This document shows, piece by piece, positions 1 through 7,714 of a stretch of 30,989 nucleotides of DNA. A model generated the notes under the pieces. It was not told the DNA's origin, did not search any database, and saw nothing but the letters and a program-made list of their open reading frames with translations. Origin of the DNA: an uncultured Bacteroidales bacterium (GTDB lineage: Bacteria > Bacteroidota > Bacteroidia > Bacteroidales > Paludibacteraceae). The stretch is taken from positions 1-30,989 of the forward strand of contig CALFTM010000037.1 of NCBI GenBank assembly GCA_937916355.1. Direction: 5' to 3'. Numbering within the stretch: position 1 is the first letter of the stretch; each line of letters begins with the position of its first letter. The translations under genes and the position numbers were made by a program.

Positions 1-47
1 TCGAAATCCTGAATGCCGATAGGCAAGTTTTTTAACGTCTGCTCCAT
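1..47 (-). CDS. AAA-ATPase-like protein, N-terminal fragment (runs off left edge)
   Basis: Reading the minus strand from the ATG at 45-47 gives MEQTLKNLPIGIQDF before the window ends. 'LPIGIQDF' followed by an acidic or aromatic stretch is the characteristic N-terminus of the predicted AAA-ATPase family with a C-terminal PD-(D/E)XK-like domain (Pfam AAA-ATPase_like), which is abundant and multicopy in Bacteroidales. Only about 15 residues are visible, so the call rests on that motif plus a well-placed promoter 21 nt upstream of the start codon. The Walker motifs lie outside the window. Cellular role is not established for the family. Confidence 0.6.
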   Translation of the reverse strand, partial: MEQTLKNLPIGIQDF

Positions 48-67
48 ACGCTGAAATTTTCTTTCTG

Positions 68-96
68 CAAAGATAATGTTTTGGATGTGATTTCAA
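68..96 (-). promoter_or_regulatory. Bacteroidota-type promoter for the left-edge AAA-ATPase
   Basis: On the minus strand TATCTTTG (plus 68-75) matches the -7 consensus TAnnTTTG. A TTG (plus 94-96) lies 18 nt further upstream as a -33 element. Transcription would begin just upstream of the ATG at 47. Confidence 0.6.
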
Positions 97-97
97 T

Positions 98-331
98 ATG
101 GGTGTAACAAAAATTAATGAATGAGGAATTAGGAATTGATGCTTTTGCCCCGTTGGGGCGAGTTTTGCTCTATGCCTCATTGCCGAGGGCGGTGTCAATG
201 GCTGATGGGGTTTGCCCTTTCAGGGTGTGGTGAATGCGAAGCAGGAGAGTGGAATGAGCGTATTTGCGTTGTTAGAGTATTGAAAATGATTTTGAGGCGG
301 TGCGATTGCAAATCCGACCGGGCAGAGAAAT
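98..331. other. Intergenic stretch with small GC-rich hairpins, no convincing gene
   Basis: This stretch between the divergent AAA-ATPase start and the 3' end of the 332-787 gene contains a short perfect hairpin at 147-159 (GCCCC, loop GTT, GGGGC), the repetitive string GAGGAATTAGGAATT near 123-137, and several G-rich blocks. A 69-codon ORF spans it, but its composition (many Cys, Arg, Trp and Gly) does not look like a protein. It may be a decayed repeat element; I cannot name it. Confidence 0.35.
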
Positions 332-787
332 TTAAAATCTTATAGTATTACTATTTTCAAATTCTTTGAGAAATTTACGCTTAGGACTAGCAATAAGATA
401 AACTTCACCTATAGAATCACCTGTAGAAGCATCATATATAATTCTATTTTTAGAATCAACAATAATTTGTTTTTCAATTTTCAGTTCTTCGTACATCATA
501 AAATAGACAGTTCTAGCAAAAGTATCGCATATACCCCAAAAATAATATTTTTCATGTTTATTTTCGACAAATGACACTGAGTCTAATTTCATCTCATATA
601 CAGGCATATGTTCACGATCTTTTATTTTTTTTATATCTCCGACAAGATAAAAATTAGCACGGGAATGATATTGATTCTGCTCCTGAGCCTCTCTCTTGTG
701 AGAAACAATTGCAAAAACGATAAAAGATATATAGAACCCAATAAAAATTAAACATGTTTTTAAAGTCTCCTTCTTTTTCCCACTCAT
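332..787 (-). CDS. Hypothetical membrane-anchored protein
   Basis: This 151-residue protein has a lysine-rich N-terminus (MSGKKKETLK), one predicted transmembrane segment at about residues 10-28, and a polar remainder predicted outside the cytoplasm. No catalytic motif or family was recognised. The gene is visibly more AT-rich than ssb or gldE nearby, and it stands alone between two noncoding stretches, which suggests an accessory gene. No clear -7 box lies directly upstream; a degenerate promoter-like segment sits about 115-140 nt before the start (see 903-928). Coding status is supported by the length of the open frame and its membrane-anchor architecture only. Confidence 0.55.
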   Translation of the reverse strand: MSGKKKETLKTCLIFIGFYISFIVFAIVSHKREAQEQNQYHSRANFYLVGDIKKIKDREHMPVYEMKLDSVSFVENKHEKYYFWGICDTFARTVYFMMYEELKIEKQIIVDSKNRIIYDASTGDSIGEVYLIASPKRKFLKEFENSNTIRF

Positions 788-1158
788 TAGAAGCTGTTCA
801 AATTTAATTAAAAACTAATTTGAGAGACCTGAAAAATCTCTTAAAAACTCACTATAAGCATTGATTATCAGTTTGATAAGTGGATAATTTTTCGTAACTT
901 TAAGGGTACAAAAAAACAAAGAAATGAATCATCATTCAACAGATCTCACCGATAATCGGACGCAAATTATAGAAAAATTTTTAGATGTGCAAGTGCGAAA
1001 GCGCAGACACCCACTGAGAAGTATAGTAACCGCAATCAAATACTGTTAATTCGTAAACAGACAATATTCTTTTCCTGTTTTGCTTTCACTTTCATTTCTT
1101 TGTCGTATCTTTGCCCAGATTTTATTAATTTATTATAAACAAAAAAATGATTTAATCT
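788..1158. other. 371-nt intergenic region upstream of ssb
   Basis: No gene or RNA is recognised here. It is AT-rich, with a small hairpin GTGCGAAAGCGC near 995-1006. On the minus strand there is a copy of TTCATTTCTTTGT (plus 916-928), also found in the ssb and rpoN promoters. The right end carries the ssb promoter. A sequence resembling a DnaA box (TTATCCACT on the minus strand, near 880-890) has one mismatch to consensus and is probably chance. Confidence 0.4.
1079..1113 (+). promoter_or_regulatory. ssb promoter
   Basis: TATCTTTG at 1106-1113 is a perfect TAnnTTTG -7 box, with TTTG at 1079-1082 upstream (spacing 23, longer than usual). The 25 nt at 1089-1113 match the rpoN promoter region at 24 positions. 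Confidence 0.65.
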
Positions 1159-1602
1159 ATGTCTGTTAACAAAGTTATTTTAGTTGGCAATGTGGGCAAA
1201 GACCCGGAGGTAAGGTATGTCGAAAAAGATGTGCCAGTGGCGAATTTTTCATTAGCGACCACAGAGCGAGGGTTCAAACGTCAAGATGGCTCTGAAGTGC
1301 CAGACCGTACCGAATGGCACAGCATCGTCGCATGGAGAGGCTTGGCAAAATTGACGGAGTCTTATATACGCAAAGGTACTTCCCTTTATGTTGAAGGAAA
1401 ACTTCGTTCACGTTCTTGGGTCGATCAGAATAATGTCACCCGATATATCACGGAAGTTGTGGCAGATGACTTGCAGTTGTTGGGTAAGAAGGCAGAAGGT
1501 GGAGTACCTCCGTTGAGCACGGTCACCAACAGTGTCAACGCACCTCAACCTGCAGGTGAGGTCCCTCCGGTTGCCGATTCAAAAGATGATTTGCCATTTT
1601 AG
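1159..1602 (+). CDS. ssb: Single-stranded DNA-binding protein
   Basis: This 147-residue SSB binds and protects single-stranded DNA during replication, repair and recombination. The N-terminus MSVNKVILVGNVGKDPEVRY is the classic start of the SSB OB-fold (residues 1 to about 110), with typical strands such as WHSIVAWRGLA and the glycine-rich turn KGTSLYVEGKL. A short Pro/Val-rich linker leads to the acidic C-terminal tip DDLPF, the protein-interaction peptide (consensus DDDIPF). Length is slightly short, as is usual in Bacteroidota. It precedes gldE on the same strand but with about 130 nt between them, and gldE has its own -7 box, so the two may be separately transcribed. Confidence 0.96.
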   Translation: MSVNKVILVGNVGKDPEVRYVEKDVPVANFSLATTERGFKRQDGSEVPDRTEWHSIVAWRGLAKLTESYIRKGTSLYVEGKLRSRSWVDQNNVTRYITEVVADDLQLLGKKAEGGVPPLSTVTNSVNAPQPAGEVPPVADSKDDLPF

Positions 1603-1668
1603 AGAAGAAAATTTTTATAAAAAAAGCAATATATCCTCGATAAAAAAAGTGAGGTGTAAAATATTTGC

Positions 1669-1702
1669 TATATTTGCAAGGGCGGAAAAATTCCGTCCTT
1701 GC
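1669..1702 (+). promoter_or_regulatory. gldE -7 box followed immediately by a 12-bp hairpin
   Basis: TATATTTG at 1669-1676 fits TAnnTTTG. Starting with its last G, the segment 1676-1687 pairs with 1691-1702 (GCAAGGGCGGAA, loop AAA, TTCCGTCCTTGC, one G-U pair). The expected transcription start falls inside or at the foot of this stem, so the gldE mRNA may begin with a stable hairpin. No T-tract follows, so it is not a standard terminator for ssb. Confidence 0.5.
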
Positions 1703-1736
1703 TTATAGCAAGAAAGTTTAACAAAAGAGTATTGAT

Positions 1737-3071
1737 TTGGACATTCCCCTATTTGATTCTTACATTATTGCAGGTTCTGGTTCGCCATACGCCTATTTAT
1801 TTTATGGGTTGGTGGCACTTTTGACTATTGGTTCTTTTTTTTGTCTCTCTTATATTTCTTATTTTGAGACAGAGTTTTTTTCATTGACTGCCAGTGAAGT
1901 TGCGGAAGTGAAGCTATCCAATGACCCGAAGTTTAAACGGTTGAAGAATTTGTCAGAAGACCCCTTGAAGACATTGGGTGCGGTTATCGTTTCGCGCTAT
2001 TTCAATATTGCTATGGCATTTGTCTTTGGCGAGTACCTTCTTTTTCAGTTGTTTGTTCCGCTGTATTTACCTATCGGGTGGGTGTGTTTTATCATTTTTG
2101 TCATTCTGTTTGTGTTGTTTTATCTTTTTGCGGAGGTAATACCCGGAAGGATGGTGGAAAAAAATAACCCTTCCTCCATTTGTAAGGCTTCTGTTGTAGT
2201 CTCTTTCTTTTATGTATTGTTTCGCCCTTTTGTGAATTATATGGTCAAATCCACAAATGTGGTTGAGCGTAGATTGGAGTCGAGGACTCAACGCAGTGCA
2301 TCCATCGAGGATATTTCAGATGCTTTGAATATGAGTGATGCAGACAGTTCCGACGAAAAGGAGATGCTGCGAGGAATGGTAAATTTCGGGAAGACGACGG
2401 TGGACGAAATTATGCAACCGCGCGTGGATATTGTTGATGTGGATTTTGAGAGTGACTTTGAAACGGTGTTGAAAATCATCCGCGAATCAGAATATTCTCG
2501 TCTGCCGGTATATAGTGGCTCGATTGATGATGTGAAAGGAATTTTGTATATCAAGGATTTTCTGCAGTATACAGACCAAAATAATGATTTCAAATGGCAG
2601 AACTATATTCGAGAAGCCTATTTCGTCCCTGAAAATAAGAAAATAGACTCTCTGTTCAAGGAGTTTCAGCAGAAGCATATCCACATGGCGATAGTCGTGG
2701 ACGAGTTTGGTGGAACTGCTGGAATCGTTACCATGGAGGATATCATTGAGGTGATCGTGGGAGATATTTGTGATGAGCATGATGAGGAAGAAAAACAGGT
2801 GACCAAGATAGGGGAGCATACCTATCTTTTGGATGCAAAACTGCTCTTGTCCGATTTCTACAGAATCGAGGGAGTTGATAAAGAGAAGTTCGAGATGGTG
2901 GAAGGAGATGCTGACACACTCGCCGGACTGATATTGGAAGTGAGGGGAAGTATTCCTTCCAAGGGAGAAAAGATAGAGATTGAAAATTATGTTTTTGAAG
3001 TTGTTTCTGCGGATAAAAGGAGGATTTTGGAGGTCATGCTTTCAATCAACGAAAAACCGTCGTCTCGTTAA
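1737..3071 (+). CDS. gldE: GldE-like CBS-domain membrane protein (CorC/HlyC family)
   Basis: This 444-residue protein starts at TTG; an in-frame stop lies at 1719-1721 and no nearby ATG exists. Residues 1 to about 170 form a DUF21/CNNM-like membrane domain with TM segments around 19-41, 88-140 (two or three passes) and 150-168. A CBS pair follows (about 225-345, with SEYSRLPVYSGSIDDVKGIL and IVVDEFGGTAGIVTMEDIIE), then a C-terminal CorC_HlyC transporter-associated domain (about 355-440, DTLAGLILEV..IPSKGEKI). The order DUF21-CBS-CBS-CorC_HlyC is that of haemolysin-C/CorC proteins. Adjacency to gldD identifies the GldE branch, described in Flavobacterium gliding motility and widespread in non-gliding Bacteroidota. 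Its molecular role is not settled; relatives are linked to divalent cation export. Confidence 0.88.
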   Translation: MDIPLFDSYIIAGSGSPYAYLFYGLVALLTIGSFFCLSYISYFETEFFSLTASEVAEVKLSNDPKFKRLKNLSEDPLKTLGAVIVSRYFNIAMAFVFGEYLLFQLFVPLYLPIGWVCFIIFVILFVLFYLFAEVIPGRMVEKNNPSSICKASVVVSFFYVLFRPFVNYMVKSTNVVERRLESRTQRSASIEDISDALNMSDADSSDEKEMLRGMVNFGKTTVDEIMQPRVDIVDVDFESDFETVLKIIRESEYSRLPVYSGSIDDVKGILYIKDFLQYTDQNNDFKWQNYIREAYFVPENKKIDSLFKEFQQKHIHMAIVVDEFGGTAGIVTMEDIIEVIVGDICDEHDEEEKQVTKIGEHTYLLDAKLLLSDFYRIEGVDKEKFEMVEGDADTLAGLILEVRGSIPSKGEKIEIENYVFEVVSADKRRILEVMLSINEKPSSR

Positions 3072-3093
3072 ACCATAAAACATTGCAGATAGA

Positions 3094-3699
3094 ATGAATC
3101 GAATGATGAACATTTCAAAATGGACTTTCATGACGCTTGCGTTAGCCCTTTTTCTGGTAGGGTTCGCATCGTGTGGTGAGTCAATACCCAAACCGAGGGG
3201 GTACTTTAGAATCGATTTGCCAGAGAAGGAGTATGCTCGATATGAAAACGAACAATTCCCTTGTCGGTTTGATTACGCAGGTAATGTTTCGACTGTCAAT
3301 TTTGTAAAGGTGAGTAATGATTCTGCATGGGTGGACATTGTTTACCCTAAGTATAATGCTAAAATATATTGTACCTACAAAGAGTTGAGCGGTGATTTTC
3401 AAAAAGTTTCGGAAGAGTCTCGCAAGTTGGTCTACAAACCTCATACGGTAAAGGCGGACGCTATCACTGAGCAGGCATATTTGAACGACGAAAGTAGGGT
3501 CTACGGAATACTTTATGAACTGAAGGGGAACACCGCTTCCAATATTCAGTTCGTCTTGTCCGATAGCACTAAACATTTCCTTAGAGGAGCACTCTATTTT
3601 AATGTCAACCCCAATAAAGATTCCATCGCTCCAGTGGTCGACTACATTCGGGAAGATATAATCCGTCTGGTTGAAACTTTAGAATGGTCAAAAAAATAA
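3094..3699 (+). CDS. gldD: GldD-like lipoprotein
   Basis: This 201-residue lipoprotein has a signal peptide (residues 1-26) ending in the lipobox VGFASC, with the acylated cysteine at 27. The sequence after it (IPKPRGYFRIDLPEKEY) is the hallmark start of GldD, a lipoprotein needed for gliding and type IX secretion in Flavobacterium and conserved in many Bacteroidales. It lies 22 nt downstream of gldE and 30 nt upstream of gldG on the same strand, so co-transcription is likely. An alternative start at Met4 or Met5 would not change the mature protein. Whether it has a secretion role in this organism cannot be told from this window. Confidence 0.88.
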   Translation: MNRMMNISKWTFMTLALALFLVGFASCGESIPKPRGYFRIDLPEKEYARYENEQFPCRFDYAGNVSTVNFVKVSNDSAWVDIVYPKYNAKIYCTYKELSGDFQKVSEESRKLVYKPHTVKADAITEQAYLNDESRVYGILYELKGNTASNIQFVLSDSTKHFLRGALYFNVNPNKDSIAPVVDYIREDIIRLVETLEWSKK

Positions 3700-3729
3700 T
3701 TCTCTACTAATTGTTATAACGGAATCAAG

Positions 3730-5415
3730 ATGCTAAAGAAAATCATACAAATTTTCGCATTCATATTGGCGATTGTCGGTTTGTTCATTTTGTCTGAAAA
3801 TTTCTTTTTCAGGTTGGACTTAACTTCGGAAAAGCGTTATACCCTTTCGGATAATACCAAAAACCTGCTTGGAGGGTTGGACAAGGAGTTGGATGTGAAG
3901 GTCTATCTGGATGGAGATTTGAACCCCGGCTTTTTACGGTTGAGAAAATCGGTTAAGGAGATGCTGGATGAGTTTGACGCTTATGCAGGCAATGAGGTGA
4001 AATACCAGTTCATCAATCCTTCTGCCGCTTCGACGAATGCAGAAAGAGAGAAGTTTTACGAGGAATTGGAGAAGAAGGGAATGCGTGGCGTTATGGTTTT
4101 TGACAAAGATGCAGAAGGGGAATCCAAGCAAAAAATCGTCTTTCCGTGGCTTGAGATTTCGTATGGAGGCAAAAGCAGGTGCGTCAATCTTTTGAAGAAT
4201 GTCCCCCATAAGTCAGGAGAGGAAAATCTGAACAATTCCATCGAGACTTTAGAGTATGAGTTGACCGATGTTTTGAGAATCGTCACTTCAAACGAAGTTT
4301 CCAAGGTGGCATTTCTGGAAGGTCATGGAGAACTGCCAGAACCGTTCGTCTATGATTTCACAAAGACACTTAGTCGCTATTATCAGGTTGATCGGGGAGT
4401 ATTGTCGGGGCAAGTGGATGAATTGAAGGATTACAAGGCGGTGATAATTGCTGCTCCGACAGAGAAATTTTCTGAAGCCGAGAAGTTCGTTTTGGATCAG
4501 TATATCATGAAGGGGGGTAGAGTCATGTGGTTGGTGGATGGAGCCCGTATCTCATTGGATAGCCTTTCGACCGCTTCGCAGACCATTGGAGTGGATAATG
4601 ATGTCAACTTATCAGACCAGTTGTTCAAGTATGGAGTTCGAATCAATTCTGATTTGGTGCAGAATGTGCAATGTGTTCTGATTCCGGTAAATACTGCAAG
4701 GTTGGGTGATGCTCCGAAATATGAACCGATGTCTTGGTATTACTCACCATTGTTGCATACAGTTCCTACGCATCCGATATCCAAAAATTTGGCACCGGTC
4801 AAGGCTGAGTTTGTTAGTTCCCTCGATTTTGTTAATTTGGAGGACAAGTCGATCAAGAAAACCCCACTGCTGATGACTGCCACTGGTACGCACATCCAGA
4901 ACGTTCCCTCTATTGTCAGCATGGATGTTGTCAATGTGGAGAAGAACGGATATTACTTCGACAAACCCAACGTGATGGTGGGTGCGGCTTTGGAGGGAGT
5001 TTTCCCTTCCGTTTTTGAACATCGCATGATACCGGAAGGGGTTAAAGGCTCGAAAGAGATTCTTGCGGAGAGTCGTCCGACGAAGATGGTGGTTGTGACC
5101 GATGGTGACATCATCCGGAACGACGTGCAGGGGTCGGGTAACTCTGCCAATATTGTTCCGTTGGGTTATGATCAATATATGAATCAGAAGTTTGGCAACA
5201 GCGAGTTCTTGCTCAATGCCGTCAACTATTTGACGGATGATGATGGATGGTTGAATCTGCGTTGTCGTGAAGTTCAGTTGAGGCTTTTGAATGCTCCTGC
5301 TGTTATTGGTCAGGGTACTTTTTGGAAAGTTGTCAATCTGTTGATGCCGATATTCATTTTGGGAATTTTCGGATTGATTTTCAATTTCATGAGAAAGCGT
5401 AAATACACAAAATAA
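3730..5415 (+). CDS. gldG: GldG-like ABC-transporter-associated protein
   Basis: This 561-residue protein has an N-terminal TM (about 7-27), a large extracytoplasmic region and a C-terminal TM (about 533-553) followed by a basic tail, the GldG layout. The segment FRLDLTSEKRYTLSDNTKNL and the later VAFLEGHGELP and GGRVMWLVDG motifs are typical of the GldG/IflG auxiliary-transport domain. In Flavobacterium GldG works with GldF (membrane permease) and GldA (ATPase). Here no gldF precedes it; gldD lies directly upstream. The complete open frame and both membrane anchors argue that the gene is intact. Confidence 0.85.
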   Translation: MLKKIIQIFAFILAIVGLFILSENFFFRLDLTSEKRYTLSDNTKNLLGGLDKELDVKVYLDGDLNPGFLRLRKSVKEMLDEFDAYAGNEVKYQFINPSAASTNAEREKFYEELEKKGMRGVMVFDKDAEGESKQKIVFPWLEISYGGKSRCVNLLKNVPHKSGEENLNNSIETLEYELTDVLRIVTSNEVSKVAFLEGHGELPEPFVYDFTKTLSRYYQVDRGVLSGQVDELKDYKAVIIAAPTEKFSEAEKFVLDQYIMKGGRVMWLVDGARISLDSLSTASQTIGVDNDVNLSDQLFKYGVRINSDLVQNVQCVLIPVNTARLGDAPKYEPMSWYYSPLLHTVPTHPISKNLAPVKAEFVSSLDFVNLEDKSIKKTPLLMTATGTHIQNVPSIVSMDVVNVEKNGYYFDKPNVMVGAALEGVFPSVFEHRMIPEGVKGSKEILAESRPTKMVVVTDGDIIRNDVQGSGNSANIVPLGYDQYMNQKFGNSEFLLNAVNYLTDDDGWLNLRCREVQLRLLNAPAVIGQGTFWKVVNLLMPIFILGIFGLIFNFMRKRKYTK

Positions 5416-5475
5416 CATTTGTTTATAAATTGTTAGTAAAAAGTTTACAACTTATGAAAACTCTTAAGGGGCAAA

Positions 5476-5507
5476 TTGGGTGTGAAATTCATGTTTTTCT
5501 AACTTTG
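5476..5507 (+). promoter_or_regulatory. dnaN promoter
   Basis: TAACTTTG at 5500-5507 matches the -7 consensus, with TTG at 5476-5478 about 21 nt upstream. The predicted start lies about 70 nt before the dnaN ATG, separating dnaN from gldG. Confidence 0.6.
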
Positions 5508-5582
5508 TAGAGTGGAAGTTAGGAAAAGAGTAAAGTTTGCTTCCGTATGGTGAAAAATAAATAAAATTACTAAAAGAAAGAT

Positions 5583-6707
5583 ATGAAATTTTCGATTTCA
5601 AGTGCGACCCTTTTGGCGCATCTACAGACCGTCAGCCGTGTTATCAATTCCAAAAACACCTTACCGATTTTGGATAATTTCCTTTTCAATCTGCAAGGTG
5701 AAAAATTGACCATTACGGCAGCAGATATGGAGACTACGTTGATTACGACTGTCAATGTGAATAGTTCTGAAGGTTCAGGTATTGTGGCTTTGTCTGCCAA
5801 GATTTTGTTGGATACACTGAAGGAGTTTTCTGACGAACCTTTGGATTTTCAAATTGATGATGATAATTATGCGATGACCATCAAGTCTAATTATGGTGTT
5901 TATAATTTCGTCGGTTTGAATGCGGACGAGTTTCCGAAAATGCGTAGTCTGGAAGAGCAGAACCATTCTATTACAGTGCCAGCCAGTGTGTTGAATATGG
6001 GAATCTCTTCTACCATTTTTGCCGCAAGTGATGATGAGATGCGTCCGATTATGAGTGGTATTTTGTTCGAGATTTCCACGGAGGATTTGAAGTTTGTGGC
6101 GACCGACGGTTTTAAATTGGTCCGCGTGAAAACGACCAACTCCAAAGGAGAGGAGAATGCCTCTTTCGTATTGCCTAAAAAACCGATTTCTCTTTTGAAA
6201 GCGATTCTGCCAAAGGAGCAAGGTGATGTGCAAATCAGGTTCGACAAGAAGAATGTATATTTCGAGCTTTCTAACTACAGAATGATTTGTCGTTTGATTG
6301 AAGGTGACTACCCAGCCTACAATATGGTTATCCCTAAGGATAATCCGAACAAGGTGACGATTGACCGGAGTTCATTTTTGAACGCACTCCGTCGTATCTC
6401 GGTTTATGCAAGCCAATCGACCAACCTTGTAAAAATGGAGATGGCGGATGGTCAGATTGTTTGTTCTGCTCAAGATTTCGATTTTTCCATTTCTGCAACT
6501 GAGAGTTTAGCTTGTAGCTATGAGGGAGAACCAATGACCATCGGTTTCAAATGTTCTATTCTCGTTGAAATGCTCAACAACCTCTCTTCAGATAATGTTT
6601 TATTGGAGTTGTCTCATCCTACTCGTGCGGGTCTGCTCTCTCCATTGGAACAAAGCGAGACTGAGGATGTCTTGATGTTGTTGTCTCCTATGCAGATTCC
6701 AGATTGA
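5583..6707 (+). CDS. dnaN: DNA polymerase III beta subunit (sliding clamp)
   Basis: This 374-residue beta clamp forms a dimeric ring that tethers DNA polymerase III and many repair proteins to DNA. It begins MKFSISSATLLAHLQTVSRV and continues with the family motif NTLPILDNFLF. Three repeated clamp domains are spread over the full length, with conserved segments FAASDDEMRPIMSGILFE, ATDGFKLVRV, GDYPAYNMVIP and the C-terminal MLLSPMQIPD. The length is normal. It carries its own promoter. The next gene downstream, a proofreading-type exonuclease, fits a replication theme. Confidence 0.97.
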   Translation: MKFSISSATLLAHLQTVSRVINSKNTLPILDNFLFNLQGEKLTITAADMETTLITTVNVNSSEGSGIVALSAKILLDTLKEFSDEPLDFQIDDDNYAMTIKSNYGVYNFVGLNADEFPKMRSLEEQNHSITVPASVLNMGISSTIFAASDDEMRPIMSGILFEISTEDLKFVATDGFKLVRVKTTNSKGEENASFVLPKKPISLLKAILPKEQGDVQIRFDKKNVYFELSNYRMICRLIEGDYPAYNMVIPKDNPNKVTIDRSSFLNALRRISVYASQSTNLVKMEMADGQIVCSAQDFDFSISATESLACSYEGEPMTIGFKCSILVEMLNNLSSDNVLLELSHPTRAGLLSPLEQSETEDVLMLLSPMQIPD

Positions 6708-6893
6708 TTTCGGGCGAGTTCTGTAAATTCATTTCGTGGAATTTTGAATAGAATGCTGAGCGAAAGAAGAGGTGCAGTGCGAGCATTGTGACCGACTGAC
6801 AAACAGCAGCAAATTTAATTCATTAATTATAAAGTATTGGGGAGGAAAAACGGTTGTTTGGAATCCCCGATTATTTTTAAAATAGCTCAGGTT

Positions 6894-7679
6894 ATGGAAT
6901 TGAACTTAAAAAAGCCTATTGTTTTTTTTGATTTAGAGACTACAGGATTGAATATTTCGACGGACAGAATCATCGAGATTTCAATGTTGAAGATTCATCC
7001 GAATGGCGATCAAGAGATTAAAACCCGACGATTAAAACCGGTGGATTTGAATGGAAATCAAATACCCCTTTCTGAAGCGGTGAAAGAGTTGACTCATATT
7101 AGTGATGAGGATTTGGCAGATAAGCCTACTTTTAAAGAGATTTCAAAATCTTTGGCGGAATGGATTAAAGGATGTGATTTGGGTGGTTATAATTCTAATC
7201 GTTTTGACATTCCCCTTTTAGCAGAGGAGTTCCTCCGTTGCAATGTTGACATAGATCTTCGTAAAAGTCGCTTTGTGGATGTACAGGTCATTTTCAATAA
7301 GAAGGAGCAAAGAACTCTCACGGCAGCCTACCGTTTCTATTGTGATAAGGAACTGGAGGGTGCGCATGGTGCTGAGGCTGATATCACAGCAACCTATGAG
7401 GTTTTGAAAGCTCAGTTGGATCGTTACCCGGATTTGCAGAATGACATCGAATTCTTATCGGATTTTTCTTGCCATAATAATAATGTCGATTATGCAGGTA
7501 GGTTCATATATAACGAGAAGAGGGAGGAGATTGTGAATTTCGGAAAACATAAAGGGAAAAAACTGGCAGAAGTGCTGTTGACGGACAGAGGTTATTATGA
7601 TTGGATGATGCAAGGAGATTTTTCTTTAGATACCAAGCGAATACTGACAGAAATAAAACTAAAGAATAGTATTCGCTAA
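6894..7679 (+). CDS. DEDDh 3'-5' exonuclease (DNA polymerase III epsilon-like)
   Basis: The protein is 261 residues from the ATG at 6894; a TTG 57 nt earlier extends the frame but adds no conserved sequence. All three exonuclease motifs are visible: ExoI DLETTG (Asp13, Glu15), ExoII YNSNRFDIPLL (Asp105) and ExoIII HGAEAD (His158, Asp163), placing it in the DEDDh branch. The C-terminus carries an FGKHKGKKL..YYDWM segment of the type seen at the end of exonuclease X-like proteins. It probably removes mismatched 3' ends or degrades DNA in repair. It follows dnaN in the same direction, but about 190 nt away. It has no polymerase domain, so 'dnaQ' is not asserted. Confidence 0.88.
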   Translation: MELNLKKPIVFFDLETTGLNISTDRIIEISMLKIHPNGDQEIKTRRLKPVDLNGNQIPLSEAVKELTHISDEDLADKPTFKEISKSLAEWIKGCDLGGYNSNRFDIPLLAEEFLRCNVDIDLRKSRFVDVQVIFNKKEQRTLTAAYRFYCDKELEGAHGAEADITATYEVLKAQLDRYPDLQNDIEFLSDFSCHNNNVDYAGRFIYNEKREEIVNFGKHKGKKLAEVLLTDRGYYDWMMQGDFSLDTKRILTEIKLKNSIR

Positions 7680-7714
7680 TCATATAGTCTGATTTTTAAT
7701 TGTTTGTAGAATAC

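Noticed and set aside
136..345. 69-codon plus-strand ORF near the left edge
   Set aside because: Composition rich in Cys, Arg, Trp and Gly, no promoter, overlaps hairpin-containing repeat-like DNA and the end of the minus-strand gene; probably noncoding.
880..890. DnaA-box-like TTATCCACT and nearby dnaN considered as signs of a replication origin
   Set aside because: Single imperfect box with no cluster, no dnaA gene, and dnaN lies nearly 5 kb away; not enough for an origin.
6708..6893. Gap between dnaN and the exonuclease searched for a tRNA or terminator
   Set aside because: Only a weak interrupted inverted repeat (AATGCT with AGCATT, about 6752-6787) without a T-tract; no cloverleaf or T-loop consensus.
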